Origin: Sarocladium kiliense
Lineage: Eukaryota > Ascomycota > Sordariomycetes > Hypocreales > Sarocladiaceae
Assembly: GCA_030734395.1 (NCBI GenBank)
Contig: JAUZTG010000014.1
Span: 250,501-314,500 of the forward strand
DNA length: 64,000 nucleotides
Reading direction: 5' to 3'
The stretch's first letter is position 1. Each line of letters starts with the position of its first letter. Shown piece after piece: positions 24,413 to 36,557 of this stretch. The notes under the pieces are model-generated. The model was not told the origin of the DNA. It searched no databases and saw only the letters and a program-made list of their open reading frames with translations. The position numbers and the translations under genes were made by a program.

Positions 24413-25718
24413 ATGAACGACTCCGATACCTCGCTCTCCCTCCCGACAACCACCGCTCCAACAGACTACACAGACCCAGCATGCCCACCTAGTGCCGGAC
24501 TTGCCTTCCGCGGCCTCATCTCTTCTCCTCGCAGCGGCCGCGGCCATAGCATCGCCAATCCTCCTGATACACTCCCCTGGGACAGCGGCATGTCGAGCGA
24601 CAACACCACAAACGACGATAAGCTCCAGGCGCTGCAGCAGGAACAGCCCCCACGGGGGGCCAAGAGACTCTGCACAGGACTGTTCAAGAGCTTCCGAGCG
24701 TGTAAGCGCAACAGTGACGGTGCTAGCAATGCCAGCAGCGCAAGCAGCACCACCTCTGAGACCAGCCGGTATGTCTTTCTTCCTCTCATCTCCTCTTCCG
24801 AAGCTATCATCAAGACTAACAACATTGACCTTCTTCCAGCCCTAACCGCTCCGTCGAAGAATTCCACCAACGCTCTCTTGACCACTTCCCATCCCCCGAA
24901 CTCCTCTTCCCCCAACCTGCCCTCGAATTCGACTTCCGCATCGCCGTCAAGCTCCGTCCCGAACCCTCGCGGATCGATCCGCGTCCCGACCCGAGACGAG
25001 CACACCCATCATCCAACAGCACTACAGATGGACATCCTACAATTGCTGCTCAGCAGCCGCAGCAGCAACGTGAGATCACAGCTGTCTCATCAGGGTCTTG
25101 GTCTGGCTCCTTTGGCCATGGGAAGGTTCTCGCAGGCGGGTATGATCTCGGTCAAGCGAGAGGATTCAGACCTATCCGGATAGTCGAGGGCGTCTTCGTG
25201 ATGCAAACCACCGACGACACCCCAGCCATGTAAGCTATCCCTCCCTCTCTTTCCCCCCATCTCACATAGAATCTCAACCCATCGCTAATACTTCTCCAGC
25301 CTCGAAATGCGCACGCGCGGCTCCCTCTCCGGCCCCTGCGACGTTCTCGACGCCCTTCTCTCCCCCATCCACACCCCCAAAACCATCGACCCGCGACGCT
25401 ACGGCTTCCGCATGTTCTCCACCATCAAGACCACAGACAAGCGCTACGCTGAGATAGTCAACTGCGGGCTCTGGGTCGCCGGCGGAGTGTGGCGCGGCGA
25501 CGAGCTCATCATCGAGTAAGTGTTCCCCTAACTTTTACCCCCACATCCCGAGATTTTGTCATTACCGTTGCAAACATAACCCCCAACGTCTTGTACGATT
25601 GTGTTATATTGCGCTAGAATGATGGAATTAGAGCATGGTGAGAACAAACTCAAAAGAAGAAAGCATTCACTGACTGGTTTCTTCCCTTTCTATCAATAGC
25701 GCTTACCGCGTCACTTGA
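24413..25718 (+). CDS. DUF3237-domain protein with long Ser-rich N-terminal extension
   Basis: Four exons: 24413-24768, 24840-25229, 25300-25515, 25700-25718. They keep one frame for 326 residues. Residues 1-135 are Ser/Thr/Asn-rich and probably disordered, with a small basic patch (RLCTGLFKSFRACKR). From about residue 140 the DUF3237 pattern appears: FDFRIAVKLRP, then SGSFGHGKVLAGGYDLG, then EGVFVMQTTDDTPAILEMRTRGSL, and RYGFRMFSTIKTTDKRYAEIVNCGLWVAGG, ending DELIIDAYRVT. That last strand needs the tiny 19-nt exon, which is separated by a 184-nt intron. DUF3237 proteins form a small beta-barrel fold whose biochemical function is unknown. Most are short single-domain proteins, so the extension is notable. 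A six-base micro-exon inside the last intron is possible but unproven. Confidence 0.78.
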
Positions 25719-27004
25719 AGTGGTACCTCACCTTATCCACACCTATCCGCGCCTCCGTTACCGCGGCTTACCTCCGTCCCGAGCGGGTTTGTCGGACGCC
25801 ACATGAACCCGATGGACTTCGGGACAACCAGAAAGGAGGCAAATCCATACAACGAACCTCGCGATTTGCCTCCTTGGGACATTATCCTACCCCTTGCGCT
25901 ACTGTTATGGGAATTTATGCTCCCCTGTCCGCATAACCTCGTTATCCAACGTCACCAATATGTGCCAGACTCTACCTAATCATACCACTACTACGTTGGA
26001 GATGCCTGGAACAAAGGAGGTGAAAATCACACCTCCAGTCCCATCCATCACCATCACCATTTCCTTTCTTCAACCTTGCTCGTTCACATCAATGCATATA
26101 GCCCTGGCGTTCATCCTTCCCAATCCCCAAGAGCTCCCTTGTCATTCTCTCAAACCGCATATCTCACTCTTCTCGTTTATCTACTCAATATCAATCTAGC
26201 GAAGCATGGAGGACAAAATGAGCTTGTCCAACGGAAGATGTTCCTTTCTTTTTATCATTGCATTGCGGATAGGCGTCTTCTTACACGACTCAATGACTAC
26301 GAAGAATCTATTCAACTTGTTACTCCTTTCGGTGAACCGTGTGCTTGTTACGCCTTTTCTCGTCAGCATCATGTCCTTGGACCGTACGCGAGTACAATGT
26401 ATCAACTGGCATGTCACCACCGAAACAAGAGGCAACTTTGTCTTCAAAAGAAAATTTGTATTCATCATCACGATTAGCAAGGTATACTAAATGCTAGTCC
26501 TTTATTCTCCTAGCGTTTATCATTGGCTTCGCTCTTCTGTACAGCATCGTCGAAGCCGATTTGTCCGCGCTGACCCTGATGCTGACCCTGATGTTAGATG
26601 GTTCGTAAACGCCAAGTTTTCACATGTATCCCCCCTTTTCCCGCCTTTCACATCCCTTGTTCCTTCATCGACGGGGACCGTGCCAGTTGATCAAAACCCG
26701 CGCTGTGTCATGCTGAAAACGATAATCAATGCCCTTTCTTCGTACAAACTGTGAACCCATCCCTTCCATCAACGTTGACACTGACCGACTTAACAGTGAG
26801 CTAAAAAGGTGTCCAAGTGAACGTCGGCAAGTCGTCTCCAGCATCCCAACACCCGAAGGTGCTGGCACGTGCACACAAAACCACAGTATATCGGAAGGAA
26901 TCAAGCCTATCCAGAGAAGACAAATCAGGCCGGGTATCAGGGCAGCAACGGTAATATGCTAGCAGACAGGAAGTTTCGGGCCCACGGATGACGGGCACCG
27001 TGGA
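25719..27004. other. Convergent intergenic region
   Basis: Lies between the 3' ends of the DUF3237 gene (plus) and the Cid1-type gene (minus). It contains a perfect 12-bp tandem duplication (GCTGACCCTGAT twice) at 26569-26592. No gene is visible; open frames are A/T-rich and lack motifs. Confidence 0.5.
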
Positions 27005-30000
27005 TTAGCCACCCTTCCGCTCCGAAGTGTTCTTTGGAGGTAGCTCAGCGTGGCTGCTCTGTTGCGTCGCGTTGCTGGCTTTCTTGCGACCCTTTCCAGC
27101 TTTTTGCCAGCCGCCGTCAGCTTCGCTTTTGGCACCGCGAACATGGCCATTCTCCCTCGGCGCCAGGGTTTGAAGAGCTAGAGGTGATGGCTTGTGATTC
27201 GCTTGGGTGTTCCTGTGTCTCTCATCCGAATTCGCGGGCTCAACGTGCGAGGCTCTGGTCTCATTCTCCGCTTGCTTGATGTCGGCCTTGCTGAAGATCT
27301 CGCCATTACGAATGACTGTAGGCGAGGGTGTCCGGTTCTCGTACACAGGGGAAAGAAGAGCGGCGTCGGCACCCTTTCCAACCATGCCCTCTCCCGAGAA
27401 TGCAAGATCGAGCGGAGCTATCGCAACGCTCTGGGGCTGCCTGGAAATCAATCGTAACCGGGTTGAGGGAGAGAGTCTACCAGAAGATGACAAGTTTGCG
27501 ACATCTGGTGAGACCAGTGAGCTGTTCCCAGACTGCAGATTCATCATGGCGATCCGCTCTCGGAATGAAGTGTCGTCTGCCAACTGCCCCGAGACTGGAG
27601 ACACTGCTGTATACGGCGATGTCGAGCTCCCAGCAGCGACCGAGCCCTTCCCTTGTGCCGCGGCAGCCTCGGGACCCTCGTTACCAATCATGGGCTGCGC
27701 CGCCGTGTGTGCGTAAGACACCATGCTCATGGGCTGTCCCAGATTGAGTTGAAGAGGGTTATCAAAGGCAGCCGGAATTTCACCATTCATGTGATTGCTA
27801 TCATGCCCAGGGTTCTGACTGTGTGTGTGATGCATGATGCCTTTGGCACCAGTACTGCCGTTGACCACGAGTGGGCCACCGTGAGGTACGACCTGTCCGG
27901 CAGAGAGTGGCTCTGCCGCCAGGGGCGTGGGCCCCGCCCCAACAGAGATGGCGCGCGTATGACCCAGCGGCGATGGTGATCGAGAGGTTCTCCGCATTCG
28001 GCGGTCCAAGATGGTCTGCGGCAGTTGATCTGTTGAAAGTCGGCGACGTCGAGGCGTTGAGGACTGGGTGGCCAGGTCACCAAAGGCGATGCTACCGTTC
28101 GCAATCGTCTGGGTATTTGGCGAAGTCTTCGTTGCCGATGTAGCTCTTGAGGGGCTCAGATCATCGCGGCCAACGGCTCGTAGTCCAGCGCTTGGCTGAG
28201 GCGAGGTGCTCTTCCCTTTTGGTGTGTCATCTAAGTCAGACTCGTCAGGGATGAAGCTTGGAATGGGTAGGCCGTTCGCATTACGTGGGTTCTGAGTGCT
28301 AGAAGCCTTTGGTGTCTGGCTCAGGGAGTACGGAGTGGACGTATATGAAGCGTTCTGGGGGCGAGACGCCGGTTGGGACTGTGATCTCAGGGAGCTACCC
28401 GAAGTCGATCCACTGGAGTCCGTGGCGACAGTCGAGCGCTGCAAGGTCCTTCGGAACTCCTGACCGGTGCTCGAGGCCACAAGCGGCGATGCAACGTAAG
28501 CACCATAGCCTGCCGCTCCCTGAGGGATGAACGGCTGTCCTAATGGCATCCCGGTATACAGGGCGGTGGGGTAAGGATCGGTCCTCGGAGGGGCGCTCAT
28601 CGGTGAGCTATCGAAGGAATTTGTCCTGGAACGGTCATTAGACTGCTGTCCCGACGTTGCAGTCGTGGATACCCGTGGCTGTTGGCCAGCAGCTTGCTGC
28701 TGCGACATGGCAGCGGCCTGCTGTTGCTGAGCGTAAAGATGCCATTGTCTGAAGCTTTCTTGCTGCTGGGGATACATGTGCGTCATCAAATCCTGCTGAA
28801 CATAGGGGAATGCAAAGGGGACGTTGTAATACCACGACATGTCCGGTTGCATTGCCATCTGCGGGACCATAAAGTTAGGGTCGTAGGTCGGAATGCTGGA
28901 TGAGGCACGCCGATTAGAGTTGTTGCCCCGATAATTGTTGCTGTTGCGGCCTCCCCGGTGGTTGCCGCGCCCTCCTCGACCCGAGTGCGTTTGTGAGGCG
29001 CTCCGCAGGAGGACCGGGCGTGGCTGAGGCGCGGGACGAGACCAGACCTTTTCCTCTTCCTTAGGGAAAACATAGGCCTCACAGGCCTCCTCGAATTTAC
29101 CATCGGACAACAGGTCAAAAGCTCGCCTGAGCTCGAGGTGGAGACCTCGGAAGGAATACTCGTCCGCCGTGTTTCCAAGGTTCCGAGATGTGTTGAACGG
29201 TTCCTCGACACATAGCTGGTTGTTCATAGCATATATCCACTTCTTATCTGTCTTAGTGATAAGCTTCCCCATTCTGACTGACAAGACGTGTTTATCATAA
29301 TCAAACTCGTGCGCGTAGAACCGGAAGAACTGGAACAAAAGCTCTGCCTCGGTGGATTTGTTCTGCTTCCCGAAACCCCGGAGCTTCTTGAGATTATCAG
29401 CGAATTCGCTCTGGCGACCATCGGCTTTTGGCATCTTATATGGCAGCTGATGCAAAGCAGGCAGAACCGGAGGGCTTCGAAGTTGGAGGAATGCGACGAT
29501 GAGGCAGATCCACGTATATGAGCTCAAGGTTCCGCCGAAGGCTGACAAGAAAATGCACATCAGCGTATGGCCGGGATCCTGGGTGAGGGGAAACATACCA
29601 GCGTCGTTGATCTTCCTACGCCGGGTCCAATACTTGACAAGCATGGCAAGTTGCCGGACCCTGGGATCAATCTCGACATAAGTGCGGATCATCCGTGTGT
29701 TCTCCAATGCAAGGGTGTTGTTGACGTTCATGTCGCAAGCAAGCTTCAACTTCGGGTCCCACACCTTCACGATGGGCACTTTGGCAGCCGATATGCAGAC
29801 GATGTTCTCGAAACCCTCTGCAACTCTGTTAGTGAACCATCCTGTATCGTTGTCTGGGACGATCATACTCCGGGCCAGAAGCGCAGCAATCATGCACACA
29901 TCCTCGAGTTGTTGCCATGCTGTCGTTATGCATATATCGACTAGTGAAAAGTCAGCCTCAGTCAGAGAAAGCATACGAAAGCCCTGAGCATACCGTCGGA

Positions 30001-31065
30001 GTCATCCGAACACAGGTAGTTGCCTGAAGAACCAAACAAGTTGACGCGAATATCGTGGTCAGGCCATTCATCGTTGAAGATCTTCTCGAGCTTCTGCACA
30101 AGCTTCTTCCTCCTTTCCTCCACAGCCTCTGTCGGCAGTAACCTGTCATACACCTCGCGCATGTCTGTAGCCAGCTGACGCCCCTCATCGTCAGACAGCT
30201 TGTTCTTGACGGTCGAGAGGTCCAATGACTCCAATCGGTCGTTTCCGACAGAGTATGGAATCCGCCGCCTTGAGTTGATCTGAGCCGTCTCGAACTTGCA
30301 GCCTCCTAGTCTCGGCGGAAGCGATTTTAGAGATGCAGGCACCGTACCATTCGTTTCCGAGTAGGCAGATCGAGGCGAGTGACTGTTCGCAGCAGTGGGT
30401 GAGGGCTCGCGAGACTCGAATGAGAATTTGCGTGCGTGTTGATGGGGTGTTGAGGGCACCGAAACGGAGTGAGAAGGAACATGGGAAGAGGTAGCTGGCG
30501 CGGAACGACTCGTGTGAGCCTTGGAGGACTCATTATTGTGGTGGTGTCGGTTCGGCATCTTGGGCGGGACTTCTTTTGATGCTATAACCGCTCGGTTCTT
30601 GTCTGAGTTCGCATGCGTACGGCCCCCATGTCCTCCCGTGGTCGAACCTTTCCCGGCTACGTTCTCTTTCAGTGACACCTTGCTGGAGGATCGCGACCGC
30701 GTGCCGCCTTGGGCTGTAGACGAAGATACGACAGGCGGTAGCGGTGGTGTTTGCAAGCCGCCGCCTCGGGACGGCGAGATGAGTCGGTTATATTGTAGAA
30801 GCTGGTTATGGAAGTTATTTGAAGCTTGCGGGAGGTAGAGGGGGAGAAATTCGGCGTAAGGATAGGGTGCGATGGGAGAGGAACCCGTTGGCAGAACCGA
30901 CCCGTGCGAGGTGGCGGCGGAGGCGTCTAGCGAGCCGTCCGTCGCCTGAGTCGAGGCGGGGCTCGAGGTGTGGCCAGCTGAGAAGTAGCTCGATTTATCC
31001 CAAGACTGGCCTTGAGGAGTATATGGCTGCTGTTGAGACTCGGTCGCCGACGTCGAGTGGTCCAT
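27005..31065 (-). CDS. Cid1-type non-canonical poly(A)/poly(U) polymerase with disordered RGG/Q-rich tails
   Basis: Three exons: 31065-29994, 29940-29599, 29541-27005. The introns are 53 and 57 nt, and the protein is 1316 residues. The first 290 residues are Ser/Pro/Thr-rich. The nucleotidyltransferase core begins near residue 300. The first splice creates FGSSGNYLCSDDSDVDI, with catalytic Asp357 and Asp359; the third Asp is in KLACDMNVNN. The central domain has VKYWTRRRKINDA, then AFGGTLSSYTW, the hallmark of Cid1/TUTase-type enzymes. A PAP/25A-associated segment follows, ending at DEYSFRGLHLELRRAFDLL. After about residue 560 come an RGG/Asn-rich stretch (HRGGRNSNNYRGNNSNRR), a Gln-rich stretch, and long Ser/Pro-rich sequence. 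Enzymes of this group add A, U or C tails to RNA 3' ends; Aspergillus CutA/CutB are plausible relatives, not proven here. The second intron is in frame and stop-free. Confidence 0.88.
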
Positions 31066-34000
31066 GAAGGGGGAGCGAGGCCAGCCCCGTTTGGAGAGAG
31101 AAGCGGGAGAAAGGGTATACTGATAACGAGGTCGAAAAGGCTCGCGAGTTCAAGGATTCGAGGTCGTAGGGGAAAAGATCATCAAAGCCCCGATCACAAT
31201 CTGACCGGCCGACAGGGAGGGTCTGTCACTTCTGTAAGAGGATCTTGCCGTTTTTAAGTCCCACTGCTGAGTTCCCAATATGGATGACGCAGATATCTTG
31301 GGTTGGTCTCGGTGAGATGATCACGAGGGCGGCCGGCGCGCACAACAATGGCGGAGCGAACCGCGCTCGGAGAGAATTATAACAGTATGCTTATGCAGCG
31401 AGGCAGCAGTAGTCGAGAAAGTGGCGAAGGCTCGGTGAGAAACGATCGTGGTCGGTAGTGGGTTCTCGTTCCTCCCCCTATTGCTGTAAGGAAACTCGGG
31501 TCGACCGAAGCAACATAGGTTGTCGGTGAGACGAGCACGGAACGAAGAAGGAATGTGAGCGAGCGAAGACTGGGCAACGATTCGACAAAGGACCCAAGAG
31601 TAACGATGGGCGCGGTAGAATGCGTGAAAAGGAGAAGACAGACGGTGACAGTGGTGGTGGTGATGATCGGCGGACGGAGGAAATGGGATGGAAAGTCGGA
31701 CTGCGGGACGCGCTCTCGAAATGGGAAAGACAAGAACAGGCCAGGAGCAATGGCAGCGTCGGGGCAGGAAGGATCGAGGAGTTGGATGCCCGGGGGTAGA
31801 GGTCGGTAGAGGAGAGCAAAGACCGGTCGTCGAGAGAGGCCGGGACTTGGGGGCGAGTTGGGTCGTGAAAGACGAGCAATGCTGAACGAAAGACACCAGA
31901 TGAGGATAGGACGGGGGTTGGAATGGGTTGAAGTGCCTCAGCCAGCCCAGCGTGCAGTGGCGGAGGAGATGCAGCAGGCAGTCAGTTGGCCGTCCGTGGT
32001 GAGGTGAGGTAAGGTACAGTAAGGCGAATGATGGTGGTGGTGGTGGTGGTGGTGGCTGCGGTGGTAGTGGTCGGCGTTAGTGCGTGCGTTGGTGGTGCCG
32101 ATGGATCGCCTGGGATGGGGAAAACGGCTGGGCCGTCAGGGTATTTCCAGCCGGGATGAGGCGAGTGTCCGGGCTAATGATTCCTGGATATGTGGAATGG
32201 CGGAAGCGCAGAGAGGCAAATAAGAGACGGTCGCAGGGCCTATACTGTCTGTACCGTGGGAGGGAGAGGGGAGCATGGAACCAGGCAGATTGAAAGGGTC
32301 ACTGCTCATCTCACCGTACTGCACCTACAACGGCGGCTGGTCTTAGGGATCCAAGCTCCGCGACAGCGACCTGGCGATCTCCCTGCGAGTGCACTGAGCG
32401 CCAAATGGTGGGGGCGCTGGCCCGGTACTCCTTTTCTGGCATTGGCACAGGTTGGAGGGTACTTGATGTGGCGCCGTGCGTCAGGTGTGGCATCACGTAC
32501 CATTTCCAGGGGATCCCACCCCACTGCAATAGGATATACGGGGTCCGTCGCTCCTTCCAGTTGGCAGGCAGGGTCACAGATGGGGTGCGTCGATGGCTAC
32601 ACAGTGTATAGAAGCTACACACTGTTTCACATCATGTGGTTTCGCCCCAGTGCACAGTACAAGCCGATTCTTCATCTTTGACGCTTTGAGTGGTAGATGG
32701 GGAAACAGTTATGGCGATGGCAGCCTTGGAGAGGACATCCCAAACACACACTCATTCCTACACTTCCTCGCACAGAGAGAGCCACAGAAAGTCAAACCCG
32801 TTCTCGTCTCTGCACGGCTCACGCACCGAAACAAACGTCATCTCGGCAGCCATGCTGATATTCCTCCCAGAATCCTCCGTCAGCGTCGATGGCACAGCGC
32901 ATGCACTGCGTCGCACAACGCCTTTTTGCATCTCTCCGGGCAGGATGCAGTGACTCCACGTTATGGCTTGTATACATCCAGCTCGGCTTCCAGAACGCCA
33001 GCCACGGCGCTGGTGCCTGAGCCAGCTGAAGGTCTGTGTCATTGTCATCCCTTAAGCTTTGGCCACAGGGCTGTTGGCCTTTGCCTGGTCAGACACGGGA
33101 GAAGTAACGGCCATTTAGGGCGTCGCCCAAACCTCGTGTTATACGATGCAGGCTTTGAGGGCGAAGGTGATGTTCCAACGTTCCAACTTTCTTTCCAGTC
33201 GATTGCAGCCAACATCGACTAATCTTTGGACAAGACGGTCAGGGCAAGGTTCAGGTCAGGCGCGTGCTAAAGTGATCGCGCCGACCCGACGACGCGAACA
33301 CACAAATTAGGACTGGCGTGAGCTTGTAACGTCACAGCACTTCGTACCCAGTGAGATTGAAAGGCATTCGGGAGCTCCTACTTGGAACTCTGAATGAATT
33401 GACAACAAGCGCTGGGGCCAGTGCAAGTCGCTGGCTGCGACAGCCTGACCGTCACCCGAGTACATGCATCTTCCGGGAAACTAACTCCAGACTACTGGAG
33501 TGAAAGAGCCAGGATCGGAACCTCGTTCAGCTTGCCCAGCTTCGAGCGCCATCCTATGCGTCTCGCCATGCGGCGACGATCAGGCAACCCAGGGCCACAG
33601 CGGCTGATCTTCTCGCTCTGTAACTACCTTCCGGATATTCTAAATCCCCGCTGCAGCCAGATCATCTCACCACTTCTTGTTCTCGAAGGGGGATTATTCC
33701 CGACTCTAGAGATGCAAGCACTGGCCTAATCCACGCACAGTGACCGACACAGCGGCTGCATGTAGAAACATGCTCCTACAGAATGTGGGGTAATGGAGCG
33801 ATGAGAGCATCATGTTGCCTATGACCAGGGTGGTTCCAGCGTGGTCATAGAGGTCCGGCCTCGTCTCCCCCTCCCGGGTCTTGGTCGTCCGCGCTACACC
33901 AGCAGCGTATTGCAAGGTCAATCAAACGCGGACCCGCCCCGTGCCAATCTGCCCGAAACCTTCAGTCGCGCAATTAATACTCGATGCAGGGACGCGGACG

Positions 34001-35027
34001 AAACAGCGTAGCTATATTTATGCCCTTTGCCGCGCTTTTTTGGGGTCCGATCCTCCTCGGCAGCGGAAGCAACAGGTGTTGCGTGAAACGGCGCAGTTTC
34101 GATGGCCAGGTACAAGCATCCGCATGCGTGGCAGTGCCGATATTGAACGGAGTATACACTCGTTGTAAGGTCGACTTCGTATGGATGTTTGACGGCCCAA
34201 CAAACCTTGACGCATGCCAACGGCTGCGACAGGGCGAGAGGCTTCTACCGGATGAGGACAGCCAACAGCGGTCTCCTGTCTCTGGCTGGCAATGCGCCTC
34301 GGCTTAAGATGATTGGGCGTGTTCATCGGCCATCTCACAGCGAAACTCAGAACTGTGCATGTCATCATATGGGGTTCCACAAGCATCCATCATTGTTACC
34401 GGCGCTGTACCATCTGTCTTGCTAATATGGATGTTCATCTGGATGTTGTTCCATCTACTGTCTCTTCGACGCAGAAATGAACGTCTTCCTGACGCTTCCC
34501 TCCCTGCGAGCAGATACGGAGCAGCCCCCAACCTAGTTAAGGATTAAACCTCGAACGCTCTTTTCATAGATCTTCTATGGGAAAAGAGTTCAGAGTAATC
34601 AGAGGTCCGGCGCGCACGGCGCAAGCCGCAGATCACATGGAATTTAGAGCTTCAAGAAACCTTTTCAACTCAGGACCACCAACACAACTTTACCAACTCT
34701 CAATTGGTAATCGGCCATCACGTCAACCAAACCGGCCTTAGTCGAGCCCCTCCACCAGCAGCCGCCGTCGCTGCCCCGCGATCGCCAGGCTCCATCCATC
34801 CTCAACTTTTTTTTCTTCCGCCTTCGTCCATCTCTGCCCCGCCACCACAGCTCTGCTTATCAAGCACTGCACTCCAACTCTCCTCGTCGAAAGCTGGAAC
34901 CAAATTCGAAAGACCTCCTTAGGTTGTACTTCCCATACAAAACCGCGACGACCCCCTCATTTTGACTCCGAGGCAGAAGCTCTCGTCCCATTCTCCATTC
35001 CCGAACCCCTCCATCACCCCGCCCATC
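31066..35027. other. Divergent intergenic region between Cid1-type and SQT1 genes
   Basis: Nearly 4 kb. From 31066 to about 32060 the plus strand is A/G-rich, so the minus strand is C/T-rich. This fits a long 5' leader of the Cid1-type gene and contains a (TGG)8 run. 34740-35027 is C/T-rich on the plus strand and is probably the SQT1 leader. The middle (32.1-34.6 kb) shows no recognisable gene. Confidence 0.5.
32032..32055. repeat. (TGG)8 microsatellite
   Basis: Eight perfect TGG triplets, reading (CCA)8 in the sense direction of the minus-strand Cid1-type gene. Confidence 0.9.
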
Positions 35028-36557
35028 ATGTCTTCCTCCAACAACCCTCACAACGATAACCGGGACCAAGATCCACCGGAAGACGAGGTCGAGTTTCTCG
35101 CCGCCGATGATGCTGCTGAGGAGATACAAGATGAGGACGTCGATATCCCCATGGACTCTGATGACGAAGGCGACCAAGAACTCATCCTTCACAACGACTC
35201 GATCGCCTACTTCGACCAACCCCAAGACTCTCTCTTCACCATAGCCCAGCATCCTGTCCACCCTTCCCTGATCGCCGTCGGCGGCTCAGCAGGAACAGAA
35301 GATGACGCTCCCGGCGCAGGCTGGCTGTTCGACACTTCAGCCGCTCAATCGCGTCCCGTTCTGCCAGCCAGCTTTGCCAGTGACCCAGCTGCCCAAGCGA
35401 ACGCGCCGAAGAGCACCCAGCTCACCAGCATCTTCGATATCGACGGTCACACAGACTCTGTCAACGCCCTCACATGGACCCTCCCCCGCGGTGAAGTCCT
35501 CGTTAGTGCCGGCCTCGACGGCAGGATACGCGCCTGGAAGACAGACGTGAACCCTGGCAAGGGAGTCAAAATGACCTTCCTCGGTGAAGCACAAGAAGTC
35601 CCCGAAGTCAACTGGGTTTCTTCCTGCCCATCACCCTCCAATCCCAACACCATCGCTCTCGGTGCCTCAGATGGCTCCATCTGGGTCTACACCATCGACC
35701 CTTCCGACTCCTCCAACCCTCTCCAGATCGTTCAATCCTACTTCCTCCACACCGCACCCAGCACTGCCGGCGCCTGGACTCCCGACGGCCAGCTCCTAGC
35801 CACCGTCTCCGAGGACGGCTCCCTCTATGTTTGGGACGTCTGGGGCACAGCTGTGTCCGCCGGCGTCTCCAGCGACAACGGCATGTCTGTTGTCGCCCTT
35901 ACCGCCGAGGACCAACGCTTTGAAGTCGAGGGTGGTCTATACTCCATCGTTATCGACCCCAAGGGCGGTTGGGTCGCCGTTGGCGGAGCCAGCGGTGCCA
36001 TCAAAGTCGTCTCTCTCCCACGCCTCTCCTCCTCAACACAGTCCCAGTCGCAAGCCCGCGGCCGCGGTGGCGCCGGTAAATCCAACGCTGACCCAACCTC
36101 CGGCGGCGTAATCCTCGCCTCCCTCCAAACCCAATCCGACAGCGTCGAGTCCCTCGCCGTAGCCTCGACCCCCAACACTCCACCCACCACTCTCCTCGCC
36201 GCCGGCTCCGTCGACGGTTCCATCGTTGTCTACGACGCAACCAGACGTTTCGCAGTCCGCAGGAATATGCAAGGCGCGCATGAGGACCACTCCGTCGTCA
36301 AGCTCGAGTTCGTGAAGAACACGTGGACATTGACGAGCTGTGGTATGGACGGTGTGGTGAGGAGGTGGGATCTCCGTGGAGGTGGTGTTACGGGCAATAA
36401 TCAGGCAGGACCTGCGGACGCGGGTCTTATCAAGGAGTGGAGGGGACACAGGGGAGACGGAGAGGGTGGTGGTGTGCTTGGATTCGTGCAGGGAGAGACC
36501 GGTGAGAGGGTTGTGACGGCAGGGGATGATGGTGTCGCTCTTGTTTTCGAGGCGTAG
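35028..36557 (+). CDS. SQT1: Ribosome assembly WD40 protein, Sqt1/AAMP family
   Basis: Intronless, 509 residues from the ATG at 35028. An in-frame ATG 66 bp upstream lies in leader-like sequence and is less likely. The acidic N-terminus (EDEVEFLAADDAAEEIQDED) is followed by WD40 blades. Recognisable pieces are HTDSVNALTWTLPRGEVLVSAG with GRIRAWK, then LLATVSEDGSLYVWD, then LLAAGSVDGSIVVYD, and TLTSCGMDGVVRRWD, ending VVTAGDDGVALVFEA. An acidic leader plus a seven- to eight-blade propeller matches yeast Sqt1 and human AAMP. Sqt1 is the co-translational chaperone of ribosomal protein Rpl10 (uL16), acting in the cytosol before 60S assembly. The Ser/Gln/Gly-rich loop around residues 335-365 looks disordered. 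It is convergent with GCV2. Confidence 0.88.
   Translation: MSSSNNPHNDNRDQDPPEDEVEFLAADDAAEEIQDEDVDIPMDSDDEGDQELILHNDSIAYFDQPQDSLFTIAQHPVHPSLIAVGGSAGTEDDAPGAGWLFDTSAAQSRPVLPASFASDPAAQANAPKSTQLTSIFDIDGHTDSVNALTWTLPRGEVLVSAGLDGRIRAWKTDVNPGKGVKMTFLGEAQEVPEVNWVSSCPSPSNPNTIALGASDGSIWVYTIDPSDSSNPLQIVQSYFLHTAPSTAGAWTPDGQLLATVSEDGSLYVWDVWGTAVSAGVSSDNGMSVVALTAEDQRFEVEGGLYSIVIDPKGGWVAVGGASGAIKVVSLPRLSSSTQSQSQARGRGGAGKSNADPTSGGVILASLQTQSDSVESLAVASTPNTPPTTLLAAGSVDGSIVVYDATRRFAVRRNMQGAHEDHSVVKLEFVKNTWTLTSCGMDGVVRRWDLRGGGVTGNNQAGPADAGLIKEWRGHRGDGEGGGVLGFVQGETGERVVTAGDDGVALVFEA

Noticed and set aside
31321..31896. 191-codon minus-strand frame upstream of the Cid1-type gene
   Set aside because: All minus phases are open because the DNA is C/T-rich on that strand; it looks like leader sequence.
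32593..33222. 209-codon plus-strand frame
   Set aside because: No domain pattern and no supporting signals; two other frames overlap it.
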